Positions 44,954 through 53,045 of a stretch of 64,000 nucleotides of DNA are shown here, piece after piece (position 1 is the stretch's first letter; each line of letters begins with the position of its first letter). The stretch is taken from contig NZ_OY762961.1 of the NCBI RefSeq assembly GCF_963666745.1, positions 3,593,274 to 3,657,273 on the forward strand, written 5' to 3'. A program made the position numbers and the translations under genes. A model generated the notes under the pieces. It was given only the letters and a program-made list of their open reading frames with translations. It was not told where the DNA came from and did not search any database. This stretch comes from an uncultured Desulfuromonas sp. GTDB taxonomy: Bacteria; Desulfobacterota; Desulfuromonadia; Desulfuromonadales; Desulfuromonadaceae.

Positions 44954-45685
44954 TCAATGATTTTGCGTGGCGTCGGGGTTGCTGAAACGGTAGCCGCGGC
45001 CCCGAACGGTAAGAAAATAACGTGGATGGGATGGGCGTTCCTCAAAATATTTTCGCAGTCGAACAATAAAATTATCCAGAGTGCGTGTCTCGGTGTCCGG
45101 AGCCATGCCCCACACCGATTTGAGCAGAAAGGCCCGGGTCAGGACTTCATCTTCGTGGTCAATAAACAGACGGAGCATTTTCAGCTCCAGCTCTGTCAGT
45201 CTCTGTTCGCTTTGGCCAGTGTCATCGATCAGTTGTCCGCTGTCGAAATGAATGGTGTAACGTCCCAGTTGATAACCGGCAGACGGACTGACTGCGGGAC
45301 GATACCAGGATTGGCGGCGCAGCATGCCGGCGACGCGCAGCAGCAGCTCATCAAGACTGAACGGCTTGCCCAGATAGTCATCGGCGCCTTCGCCAAGACC
45401 GGTGACCCGGTCCTGCTCGCGGTTCATGGCCGTCAGCATCAGCACCGGCAATTGCGGGCTGAGGCGACGAATATGGCGGCAAATTTCAAGGCCGTCGATT
45501 TTCCCCGGCAGCATACGATCAAGGATCGCCAGGGAGAAAACGCTTTTGTCCAGAAGTGACAACGCTTCTTCGCCGGTAACGGCATGGGTCACCTGATAGC
45601 CCTCCTGCTGCAGATTGAAAATCAGTCCTTGGGCAATATGTTGTTCATCCTCAACCAGCAGAATATGGGTGGTTTCGTCACTCAT
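44954..45685 (-). CDS. OmpR-family response regulator
   Basis: 243 aa. The receiver domain has VEDE near residue 12, the phospho-acceptor Asp56 in LAILDRMLPG and the switch Lys in YLGKPFSLDELL. The C-terminal winged helix (LTELELKMLRLFIDHEDEVLTRAFLLKSVWG, VDN-type NFIVRLRKYFEE, YFLTVRGRGYRF) is of the PhoB/OmpR type. Translation is coupled to the kinase gene by a 4-base overlap. Confidence 0.94.
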   Translation of the reverse strand: MSDETTHILLVEDEQHIAQGLIFNLQQEGYQVTHAVTGEEALSLLDKSVFSLAILDRMLPGKIDGLEICRHIRRLSPQLPVLMLTAMNREQDRVTGLGEGADDYLGKPFSLDELLLRVAGMLRRQSWYRPAVSPSAGYQLGRYTIHFDSGQLIDDTGQSEQRLTELELKMLRLFIDHEDEVLTRAFLLKSVWGMAPDTETRTLDNFIVRLRKYFEERPSHPRYFLTVRGRGYRFSNPDATQNH

Positions 45686-46632
45686 GCTTGCTCCTTGACC
45701 ACTTCAGGCAGGATGATATGGAACGTACTGCCTTTGCCCGGTCCGGCGCTGTGCAGCATGATTTGCCCTTTGTGGCGCTTGACCAGAGCCCGGACGATGA
45801 ACAACCCCAAACCTGAGCCTTTGACATGGCTGTCTTCCCGGTGCAGGCGGTAGAACAGGCGAAACACTTTGTGTTGTTCACTGGCCGTAATGCCGCGCCC
45901 CTGGTCACGGACCAGCAGATGACAACGCTGATGGGAGGCGTTAAGCTCCACCGTGATCCGTACCGGTGGGTCAGAATAAAGCACGGCGTTTTCCAGCAAG
46001 TTGCGCAGGACCATGGAGAATGAATCCGGCTCGATATTGGCGTGAATATCCGGAGCGATGTCACAGGTTAATTCTAAGGTGTCGTCCTGAGTGTTGCGCC
46101 ACTGGCGCATATACTCGTTGAGAAACTCGGACAGATTGCATGGCCGCAACGTGAGCCGCCAGCGACTTTGTTCCAGGCGGTTGGCGGTGATCATTTTGTT
46201 GATCAGGTTATTCAACCGTTCCGTGTCGGCGAGCATGGTGTCGATGAAGCCATCGAGTTGCTCTGCCGGAGGATGATGACGGCGAATCGTTTCCAGATGC
46301 AGTTGCACGGACGCCACCGGCGATTTTAATTCGTGGGTGACCTGAGAGACGAAACTCTTCTGTTCGCGATTGAGTGCCAGCTGGCGGCGCCAGTAAAGGA
46401 AGATGACATAAACCCCGGCGAGGATGACGAACAGCAGCAATAAGCCTTCGGTCAGGATGACCCAGTCGATGCCGGGTTGCAGCAGCTCGGGGCTGTATTT
46501 TTCGGCAATGCTGCGCAGGCGGCGGTGGCTGCCGAGGAACCAGTAAATCCAGAAGACAACGACGGCGATCCAGGTGAACTGAATCGCGATAAAAGCCAGT
46601 AGAGGATTGATGGAGGGGCGTTGGAGCTTCAT
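45682..46632 (-). CDS. Membrane sensor histidine kinase
   Basis: 316 aa. Two membrane spans (~11-33 and ~60-80) flank a short ~26-residue periplasmic loop, so the input domain is minimal and sensing is probably within the membrane. The H-box SFVSQVTHELKSPVAS carries His100; HATPase motifs are VLRNLLENAVLYSD, RDQGRGITASEQ and KGSGLGLFIVRAL. Its cognate regulator is the next gene. Targets are not evident from the neighbourhood. Confidence 0.93.
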   Translation of the reverse strand: MKLQRPSINPLLAFIAIQFTWIAVVVFWIYWFLGSHRRLRSIAEKYSPELLQPGIDWVILTEGLLLLFVILAGVYVIFLYWRRQLALNREQKSFVSQVTHELKSPVASVQLHLETIRRHHPPAEQLDGFIDTMLADTERLNNLINKMITANRLEQSRWRLTLRPCNLSEFLNEYMRQWRNTQDDTLELTCDIAPDIHANIEPDSFSMVLRNLLENAVLYSDPPVRITVELNASHQRCHLLVRDQGRGITASEQHKVFRLFYRLHREDSHVKGSGLGLFIVRALVKRHKGQIMLHSAGPGKGSTFHIILPEVVKEQA

Positions 46633-46796
46633 GTCATTGGTGTACCATTGTTATTTGAGCGAATACAAGCGCAAAGCGTGGGAGCTTTTACACAAGTATT
46701 ACATTGGAAAAGGGCAGGCTTCTGCTAGCATGTCGCACTAAAGTTGGCGGAATAATAGATTAAAAATGTTTTAAAGCAAGAACGGGATACGATGAT

Positions 46797-47849
46797 ATGA
46801 AATCTCTGACCATTGGCAAACACACCGTTCCCTATCCCCTGATCCAGGGCGGCATGGGCGTGCGTATCTCTGTGGCTGGATTGGCAGGTGCTGTGGCCAA
46901 ATGCGGTGGGATCGGCCTGATCGCCACAGCCGGACTGGCTCTTAACAGCAATTATACCGATAAAAAATACTTTGAGGCCGACCTTTTGGCCCTTAAGGAA
47001 GAAATTCGCAAGGCGTACGAAATTGCACCGGATGGCGTGATCGGCACCAATTGCATGGTCGCCGTCACAGATTATGACGACCTGGTACGCGCCAGTTGCG
47101 AGGCCGGAGCCAAAGTGATTGTCTCCGGGGCCGGACTGCCGCTCAATCTTCCGGGACTGACCGTTGATTATCCTGATGTTGCCCTGATCCCCATTGTCTC
47201 CTCCGTCAAGGCTGCCGAACTGATCGCCCGCAAGTGGCATAAAGGTTATAACCGTCTGCCTGATGCCGTGGTGGTGGAAGACCCGGATACCGCTGGCGGC
47301 CACCTGGGCGAGAAACTGGAAAATATCGGCAACGGTGATTACGACCAGTACGAGACCGTGCGCGGGGTTAAAGCCTATTTCAAAGAAAAATGGCAGGTTG
47401 ATATGCCGATTATTGCCGCAGGCGGCATCTGGGACCGTGACGATCTCGAACGCGCCCTGGCGGAAGGTGCGGATGGGGTACAGATGGCGAGCCGTTTTGT
47501 CTGCACCGAAGAGTGCGACGCGGACCCGGCCTTCAAACAGGCGTATCTCGACTGCACTCAGGAAGATATCGGCCTGATCATGAGTCCGGCCGGTCTGCCG
47601 GGCCGTGCTCTGAAAAACAACATCGATCAGATTCGTGCCCATGATATTGACGGCAACATCAGCTGTCCATCCGGCTGTCTGAAAAAATGCGCCTACAAAA
47701 AGGACAAGGAACGCTTCTGTATCGTTCACGCCTTGGATCGCGCCCAACGCGGCGACCGCGAAACCGGCCTGATTTTTTGCGGCACCAACGCCTGGAAAGC
47801 ACATAAGATGGAAACCGTGGCGGAGATCTTTGCCGAGTTGTTTGATTAA
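46797..47849 (+). CDS. Nitronate monooxygenase / FabK-like FMN protein
   Basis: 350 aa FMN-dependent TIM barrel of the 2-nitropropane dioxygenase family: YPLIQGGMGVRISVAGLAGAVAKCGGIGLI, IGTNCMVAV, VIVSGAGLPLNL, EDPDTAGGHLGE, IIAAGGIWDRDDLERALAEGADGVQMASRFV. The C-terminal ~60 residues carry an unusual Cys set (ISCPSGCLKKCAYKKDKERFC), suggestive of a metal or cluster site seen in an anaerobe subgroup. True substrate is uncertain: nitronates, or enoyl thioesters as in FabK. Confidence 0.9.
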   Translation: MKSLTIGKHTVPYPLIQGGMGVRISVAGLAGAVAKCGGIGLIATAGLALNSNYTDKKYFEADLLALKEEIRKAYEIAPDGVIGTNCMVAVTDYDDLVRASCEAGAKVIVSGAGLPLNLPGLTVDYPDVALIPIVSSVKAAELIARKWHKGYNRLPDAVVVEDPDTAGGHLGEKLENIGNGDYDQYETVRGVKAYFKEKWQVDMPIIAAGGIWDRDDLERALAEGADGVQMASRFVCTEECDADPAFKQAYLDCTQEDIGLIMSPAGLPGRALKNNIDQIRAHDIDGNISCPSGCLKKCAYKKDKERFCIVHALDRAQRGDRETGLIFCGTNAWKAHKMETVAEIFAELFD

Positions 47850-47892
47850 TCTCAATCGCGACTGGAATAAGGCTCTTTTGCAAAGATTTGTT

Positions 47893-47927
47893 CAGCGCAC
47901 CGTAAAAACGGTGCGCTGTTTCTTTTT
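47893..47927 (+). terminator. Rho-independent terminator of the nitronate monooxygenase gene
   Basis: CAGCGCACCGT (47893-47903) pairs with ACGGTGCGCTG (47908-47918) around AAAA, followed by a T-rich run. Confidence 0.88.
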
Positions 47928-48043
47928 GTCTGGACCGCTATGGTAAAATAACAGAATGTTGAAAAGTCCCATCCGGGGCCTTTCCAACGAAGCAAGCACT
48001 TGAAAACATATCCTTGATTTTGGTCGCCCGTCCATGGGCTTCA

Positions 48044-48065
48044 CAGGCTGTTTTTCAACAGCCTG
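48044..48065. repeat. Short hairpin repeat (CAGGCTGTT arms)
   Basis: A 9-bp perfect stem (48044-48052/48057-48065) with loop TTTC lies upstream of the SH3 gene. The AACAGCCTG end is a wording common in intergenic repeats of this bacterial group, as I recall it. The 48000-48043 sequence before it holds nothing else recognisable. Confidence 0.5.
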
Positions 48066-48099
48066 ATAGAAGCTCTTGCCATGTGAAAGGAGCTTTACC

Positions 48100-48717
48100 A
48101 TGCAACGACTTTCCCTCTTCGTGTTGGTGCTCGCTGTCCTTCTCGTTACAGTCAGCTCTCCCGCTTGGGCAAAAAAGGGCCACTCGCAACACCGTCCAGG
48201 CTATGGTGAGGTGGTTAAAGTGTTACCGCGTGGGCACCACAAGATTCATCACCATCACGACACCTATTTTTATCTCAACGGCATTTTTTATTCCCCCTTT
48301 GACAATTTCTACCGGGTGGTAGCCCCACCGGTTGGTCTGGTCGTCTCGACGTTGCCCTACGGTTATGTCGATGTGCGTTTCGATAACCGGGTTTATGCGC
48401 GTTATAACGATATCTATTATGAGCCGATTCCCCGAGGCTACCGTGTGGTCAAGGCTCCACCCAGCGCGCCACCGGCACCACAGCCGGATGTTTCGGCAGC
48501 TCCGGCGTCCGCTCTAGGAACTGTCATGGTTGCCGTGGAAGTCCTCAATGTGCGCAGTGGCCCGAGCCGTTTGCAGCCAGTGAGTGGTCATGTGGCTGCC
48601 GGTGATCGATTATACGTGCTGGCACAGGCGCCTGAATGGTATTATGTGCGTCTGCCAGATGGAGGTTTCGGATGGGTCTGGCGGCAGTTTGTGCGGGGTG
48701 AAGTGACGGCACCCTGA
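48100..48717 (+). CDS. Exported DUF6515/SH3-domain protein
   Basis: 205 aa from the ATG after AAAGGAGC. A signal peptide (FVLVLAVLLVTVSSPAWA) is followed by a His/Tyr-rich segment (GHHKIHHHHDTYFYLNGIFY, RVVAPPVGLVVSTLPYGYVDVRF) typical of DUF6515 envelope proteins. The C-terminal ~65 residues form a bacterial SH3 domain (VAVEVLNVRSGPSRLQPVSGHVAAGDRL, WYYVRLPDGGFGWVW), probably binding peptidoglycan. The two parts are joined by a Pro/Ala linker. Confidence 0.82.
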   Translation: MQRLSLFVLVLAVLLVTVSSPAWAKKGHSQHRPGYGEVVKVLPRGHHKIHHHHDTYFYLNGIFYSPFDNFYRVVAPPVGLVVSTLPYGYVDVRFDNRVYARYNDIYYEPIPRGYRVVKAPPSAPPAPQPDVSAAPASALGTVMVAVEVLNVRSGPSRLQPVSGHVAAGDRLYVLAQAPEWYYVRLPDGGFGWVWRQFVRGEVTAP

Positions 48718-48778
48718 TTGAGTGTTGCTAGATCGAAGGTGGCCCTGTTGGAGTTCATCTTTTGGCGAGCTGAGCTGC

Positions 48779-49071
48779 TAAATAACACGCGACTGTAGGG
48801 TGGGCACCGTCCCACCCGTTAGATCGGTGCCAAGGGAAAAAAAGAGAAAGACAAAAGCTCGTAATCAACGTTTTACGCCAGATCTGGTGATATGCACAAT
48901 TCGCCGACCACAAGGGCGGCGAGCCGAATTCGTGAAGCAAAAGGGAAGAAGACACAGTGTAGGTTAAGCTAGGTCCAGGAGAAGTCCAGCCGGTTTTTGC
49001 ATCCTTTTGGGCGGCCAGCCAAAAGGATGTCGCCTGTCGGGGCGAAACCCGACGGTTTTGACCTTGATCTT
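48779..49071 (+). repeat. Dispersed structured repeat, copy B (293 bp)
   Basis: Full-length copy, same length as copy C. It starts TAAATAACACGCGACTGTAGGG. It has hairpins GGGTGGG/CCCACCC (48798-48817), CATCCTTTTGG/CCAAAAGGATG (49000-49029) and GTCGGG/CCCGAC (49036-49053), with the shared block ATCAACGTTTTACGC between. It ends 50 bases before aroK, so it forms most of that gene's upstream region. Confidence 0.88.
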
Positions 49072-49121
49072 CGGATTGAAAAAAAAACAACGCATTGCTG
49101 CATTGCAGCTAAAGGAAAACC

Positions 49122-49637
49122 ATGAAAAAGAGCAACATCACCCTCATCGGCATGCCCGGCGCCGGCAAAAGCACCATCGGCATCATCCTCGCCAAAAACC
49201 TCGGCATGGGCTATATCGATACCGATATCCTCATCCAGATCAATCAGCAAAAGACGCTGCAAGATATCCTCGACGAAACCGATTATCTCAACCTGCGGGC
49301 GATTGAAGAGCGGGAAATCCTCCGTCTCAACATCACCAACCAGATCATCGCCACCGGCGGCAGCGCCGTGTACAGTGAAAAGACCATGGCTCATCTCAAA
49401 TCCATCTCCACCATCGTGTTTCTCGATGTGTCGTTCGATGAAATCTGTCGTCGAATTCATAACTTCGACACCCGCGGTATCGCCTGCGCCGAGAACCAGA
49501 CGTTTGAAGATCTGTACCACGAGCGTTTACAGCTTTACCGCCGCTATGCCGAGGTGACCGTCGACGGTAATGTGATGGATCAGGACGAGATGGCTGAAAC
49601 CATCGCAGAACTTGTCAGTCAGCGCGATCTGGGGTAG
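49122..49637 (+). CDS. aroK: Shikimate kinase
   Basis: 171 aa. It phosphorylates shikimate with ATP. P-loop GMPGAGKSTIGIILAK, the shikimate-binding Asp in DTDILI, RAIEEREILRL, and the IIATGGSAVYSEK loop (GGG variant GGS) are visible. The start follows TAAAGGAAAACC. The gene lies 48 bases ahead of the AhbD-like radical SAM gene and 50 bases after repeat copy B. Confidence 0.92.
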   Translation: MKKSNITLIGMPGAGKSTIGIILAKNLGMGYIDTDILIQINQQKTLQDILDETDYLNLRAIEEREILRLNITNQIIATGGSAVYSEKTMAHLKSISTIVFLDVSFDEICRRIHNFDTRGIACAENQTFEDLYHERLQLYRRYAEVTVDGNVMDQDEMAETIAELVSQRDLG

Positions 49638-49685
49638 AATCGCGTTTCTTTGTAAACCCCTTGACCATCAGGAGAAAACCGCCGC

Positions 49686-50795
49686 ATGGCTGATCAAGAA
49701 GAAAAGTTCATCCCCAAGTGGATTGCCTGGGAAACCACCCGGCGCTGTAATCTGAGCTGTGTCCATTGCCGTTGCTCCTCCGATATGGAATCCGCTTCCG
49801 GCGATTTTACCACCGAAGAGGCGTTTAAGCTGATTGACGACATCTGCGAAGTGTCCAAACCGGTCATGGTGTTGTCCGGTGGTGAGCCGCTGATGCGACC
49901 CGATATTTTTGAGATCGCCGAGTACGGCACCTCCAAAGGCCTGCGTATGTGCATGGCCACCAACGGCACCCTGATCACCGACGACGTGTGCGCCAAGATG
50001 AACAAGGCCGACATCAAAATGGTGTCCCTGTCTCTTGACGGTTCCACCGCCGAGATTCACGATGATTTTCGTCAATGTCCCGGTGCTTTTGAAGGGGTGA
50101 AACGCGCGGCGGAAACCCTGACCCGTAACGGCATCAAGTTCCTTATCAATTCATCGTTTACCAAGCGTAACCAGCACGATATTGCCGATACCTTCAAGTT
50201 GGCCAAGTCGCTGGGTGCGACGGCCTGGTATATGTTTATGATCGTGCCCACCGGTCGCGGTGAAGAGATCATGAACGAGCTGGTGTCCAAAGAGGATTAC
50301 GAAGAGATTCTTGCCTGGCACTATGAGCAGGAAAAGCACGAAGATGAAATTCTTATGCGCCCGACCTGTGCGCCGCATTATTACCGCATCGTGCCGCAGA
50401 TGGCCAAGGCCGAAGGGGTTGATTTCCAACGGCGCAGCCTGACCTTTTCCACCGGCGGTGGCAAAGGGTGCATTGCCGCGCAAACGATCTGCCTGATCGA
50501 CTGCTTTGGCAATCTCAAACCGTGCTCCTATTTTCACTCCTCGGTAGGCAACGTTAAGCAGATTCCGTTTAAAGACCTGTGGTTCAACTCCAAAGTGTTC
50601 AATGATCTGCGCGACTTTTCCAAGTACAAAGGCAAATGTGGCGAGTGCGAGTTTATCAATGTCTGTGGCGGCTGCCGCGCCCGTGCCGATGCCGTGTATG
50701 GCGACTATATGGCCGAAGAGCCGTTCTGTAATTACATCCCGCGCAAAACCCGCAAACGGATGGAAAAAGAAGCTGCTGAGAATCGCGGCGAATAA
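49686..50795 (+). CDS. AhbD/NirJ-like radical SAM heme-biosynthesis protein
   Basis: 369 aa. The radical SAM motif is CNLSCVHC (residues 21-28), followed by [16 protein letters not shown]. The C-terminal auxiliary-cluster region is Cys-rich ([46 protein letters not shown]). This matches the group containing AhbC/AhbD (siroheme-route heme synthesis) and NirJ. hemE starts 48 bases downstream on the same strand, strengthening a tetrapyrrole role. AhbD oxidatively decarboxylates Fe-coproporphyrin III to heme; whether this copy does so is not settled by sequence, since hemH and hemY indicate the protoporphyrin route as well. Confidence 0.85.
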   Translation: MADQEEKFIPKWIAWETTRRCNLSCVHCRCSSDMESASGDFTTEEAFKLIDDICEVSKPVMVLSGGEPLMRPDIFEIAEYGTSKGLRMCMATNGTLITDDVCAKMNKADIKMVSLSLDGSTAEIHDDFRQCPGAFEGVKRAAETLTRNGIKFLINSSFTKRNQHDIADTFKLAKSLGATAWYMFMIVPTGRGEEIMNELVSKEDYEEILAWHYEQEKHEDEILMRPTCAPHYYRIVPQMAKAEGVDFQRRSLTFSTGGGKGCIAAQTICLIDCFGNLKPCSYFHSSVGNVKQIPFKDLWFNSKVFNDLRDFSKYKGKCGECEFINVCGGCRARADAVYGDYMAEEPFCNYIPRKTRKRMEKEAAENRGE

Positions 50796-50843
50796 ACGTA
50801 AAGACAACCCAACTTCATCTATAAAGAAAAAGGAATGAGTTTC

Positions 50844-51881
50844 ATGGCGACAGAATACAATTTTCTCAAGGCCTGCTGGGGCCAGCCCGTTGACCGTGTC
50901 CCTGTTTGGCTGATGCGCCAGGCCGGTCGTTACCTGCCACAATATCGCGAAGTGCGCTCCCGTGGCGAAGGCACTTTCCTCGATCTGTGCAAAGATCCCG
51001 AGCGTGCTGCAGAAGTTACCATTCAGCCGATTGACATCCTTGATGCCGATGCCGCGATCCTGTTTTCAGATATTCTGACGCCGATTGAGCCCATGGGTAT
51101 GGCTCTCGATTTCACCCCGGGTCCGGTGTTTGCCGATCCGATCCGTACTCAGGCCGATGTGGACAAACTGATTGTTCCCGAAGACATGGCTGAGGCGGTA
51201 TCCTATGTACCCGCTATTATCAAGCGTCTGCGCACCGCCTTTGAAGGGCGCGTGCCGCTGATCGGTTTTGGTGGCGCTCCCTTTACCCTGGCCTGCTACA
51301 TGGTTGAAGGGAAGGGCAGTAAGGACTTCGCCGCTCTCAAGCAGATGATGTACGGCGACCCGGGCCTTTATCATGCACTGATGGAAAAGATCACCGAGAT
51401 GGATCGTCGCTATCTCAACATGCAGATTGAAGCTGGTGCGCAAGCCATCCAGATTTTCGACACCTGGGGCGGTCTGGTCGCTCCGCATGATTTTGAGAAA
51501 TTTGTCCTGCCCTACACCAAGAAGCTGATTGCCGGCCTCAACCGCAAAGATGTGCCAGTAATCTACTTTGTTAAAAACTCCGGCACCATGCTGGAACTGG
51601 TCAAAGAAGCGGGCAGCGATGTCGTTGGGCTTGACTGGCATATCAACCTTGGCAAAGCTCGCGATATTCTCGGCGATGATGTGGCTGTTCAGGGTAACCT
51701 TGATCCGACCGTGCTCTATGCGCCAAAGCCGTATATTGAAAAAGAGGTGCAACGTATCCTCGACGAAAATGCCGGACGTCCTGGTTTCATTTTCAATCTT
51801 GGCCACGGGATTCTGCCGTCGGTGCCGCCGGAAAACGCCATCTTCATGGTTGATGCCGTGCATCGTCTCAGCCAGAAGTAA
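50844..51881 (+). CDS. hemE: Uroporphyrinogen decarboxylase
   Basis: 345 aa from the ATG at 50844, 9 bases after AAAGGA; the ATG at 50835 touches the ribosome site. It converts uroporphyrinogen III to coproporphyrinogen III. N-terminal signature PVWLMRQAGRYLPQYR, then DADAAILFSDILTPIEPMGM, GFGGAPFTLACYMVEG, QIFDTWGGLVAP and FNLGHGILPSVPPENA. It is probably co-transcribed with the upstream radical SAM gene and ends at a strong terminator. Confidence 0.97.
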   Translation: MATEYNFLKACWGQPVDRVPVWLMRQAGRYLPQYREVRSRGEGTFLDLCKDPERAAEVTIQPIDILDADAAILFSDILTPIEPMGMALDFTPGPVFADPIRTQADVDKLIVPEDMAEAVSYVPAIIKRLRTAFEGRVPLIGFGGAPFTLACYMVEGKGSKDFAALKQMMYGDPGLYHALMEKITEMDRRYLNMQIEAGAQAIQIFDTWGGLVAPHDFEKFVLPYTKKLIAGLNRKDVPVIYFVKNSGTMLELVKEAGSDVVGLDWHINLGKARDILGDDVAVQGNLDPTVLYAPKPYIEKEVQRILDENAGRPGFIFNLGHGILPSVPPENAIFMVDAVHRLSQK

Positions 51882-51903
51882 CATTATAAAAGCTGCAACA
51901 ACT

Positions 51904-51935
51904 AAGCCCCGCAGAATACCTGCGGGGCTTTTTTA
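51904..51935 (+). terminator. Rho-independent terminator of hemE
   Basis: AAGCCCCGCAG (51904-51914) pairs with CTGCGGGGCTT (51920-51930), followed by TTTT. Confidence 0.92.
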
Positions 51936-51989
51936 TTGTCCTGTCTTTGAGGGCGGCGTGGGACTTGTCACGCACCGCGATTTCTCCAG

Positions 51990-52008
51990 TTATTTGAATA
52001 TCAAATAA
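51990..52008. promoter_or_regulatory. Operator-like inverted repeat before the outer-membrane/rhodanese pair
   Basis: TTATTTGA and its complement TCAAATAA flank ATA in an AT-rich stretch 150 bases upstream of the gene at 52162. The size and spacing fit a dimeric repressor or activator site. No clear -35/-10 pair was found next to it. Confidence 0.4.
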
Positions 52009-52161
52009 TACATCAGTAAAACATCTACATTACTTATTTGTATTTTCGACTTTTCTTATGCAATAAGGGGCGGGTATTACTCGTATTAATGAATTGTGAA
52101 GCTTATTTCAGTTAAGCTCTCATCAATTTGTATCTTTATGGAAGAGAGGTCTCCCCCCCCT

Positions 52162-52995
52162 ATGTTGAAAAAAACGTTACTGCCACTGATGTTCATGCTG
52201 CTATGCAGCGCCTCCCAGGTGTTGGCCGGTGCCTGGACCCAACAAGCTGGACAGGCGTACAACCGTCTTTCCGGTAATTATTATGCCGCTGATCGCAATT
52301 TTGATGAGGATGGTGATCGCAAGAAAATGTCCGATGACGGCAAATTTACCGACATCAACCTCAATTATTATGTGGAATACGGTCTGACCGATGCCGCAAC
52401 CGTGATTGCTTCAGTTTACTACAAGCAGATCAAGCACGATGACGACACGATTCAGATGAAAACCTATGGTCTTGGCGATCTTGATCTGGGACTGAAATAC
52501 CGCGTACTCAAATTGCGCGGTGGTGTGTTAGCCGTTCAGGGGCTGGTTAAAATTCCCGAACTGTACGATGAAACCGATTCAATGCCGCTGGGTAATGGTC
52601 AATACGATGTGGAAGCACGTATTTTGTTCGGTCATTCTCTGGCGAGTCTTTTTCCCGGTTACTGCAATGTTGAGTTCGGTTACCGCTGGCGCTTTGAAGA
52701 TCCCAGTGATGAATACCGCTACCTGATCGAAGTTGGCAGTGACCTGGGTGATAAATGGTATACCCGTGTCAAGCTTGACGGGCTGATCAGCGCCGATAAT
52801 GGCGAAGAAGTTCTTGATTCCCGTGGCAATCCGACCATCACGACCGAATACGACCTGCTCAAGCTGGATGTCGCCGTGGGTTATCGGATTGATGATGCCT
52901 TGGGTTGGGAAGCTGTGTACACCCCCGCTTTGAGTGGTGAAGATACGGCTGCCGGAGCTACCTATACGCTGGCGCTGACTTATCAGTTCCGTTAG
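52162..52995 (+). CDS. Putative outer-membrane beta-barrel protein
   Basis: 277 aa from the ATG just after a C8 tract; a start 8 codons earlier is possible. A signal peptide (LLPLMFMLLCSASQVLA) precedes alternating aromatic beta strands (AYNRLSGNYYAADRNF, INLNYYVEYGLTDAATVIASVYY, LDLGLKYRVL, VEFGYRWRFED) and a final strand ending LALTYQFR. This looks like a small outer-membrane barrel. It is 50 bases upstream of the giant rhodanese lipoprotein. In Geobacter, ext clusters pair a rhodanese lipoprotein with an outer-membrane channel, so a similar partnership is plausible. Confidence 0.75.
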   Translation: MLKKTLLPLMFMLLCSASQVLAGAWTQQAGQAYNRLSGNYYAADRNFDEDGDRKKMSDDGKFTDINLNYYVEYGLTDAATVIASVYYKQIKHDDDTIQMKTYGLGDLDLGLKYRVLKLRGGVLAVQGLVKIPELYDETDSMPLGNGQYDVEARILFGHSLASLFPGYCNVEFGYRWRFEDPSDEYRYLIEVGSDLGDKWYTRVKLDGLISADNGEEVLDSRGNPTITTEYDLLKLDVAVGYRIDDALGWEAVYTPALSGEDTAAGATYTLALTYQFR

Positions 52996-53045
52996 AAGGT
53001 GGTCCTTAGTGGCCGAACTTTCACTAGACGCGAAGGAAAAAGACC

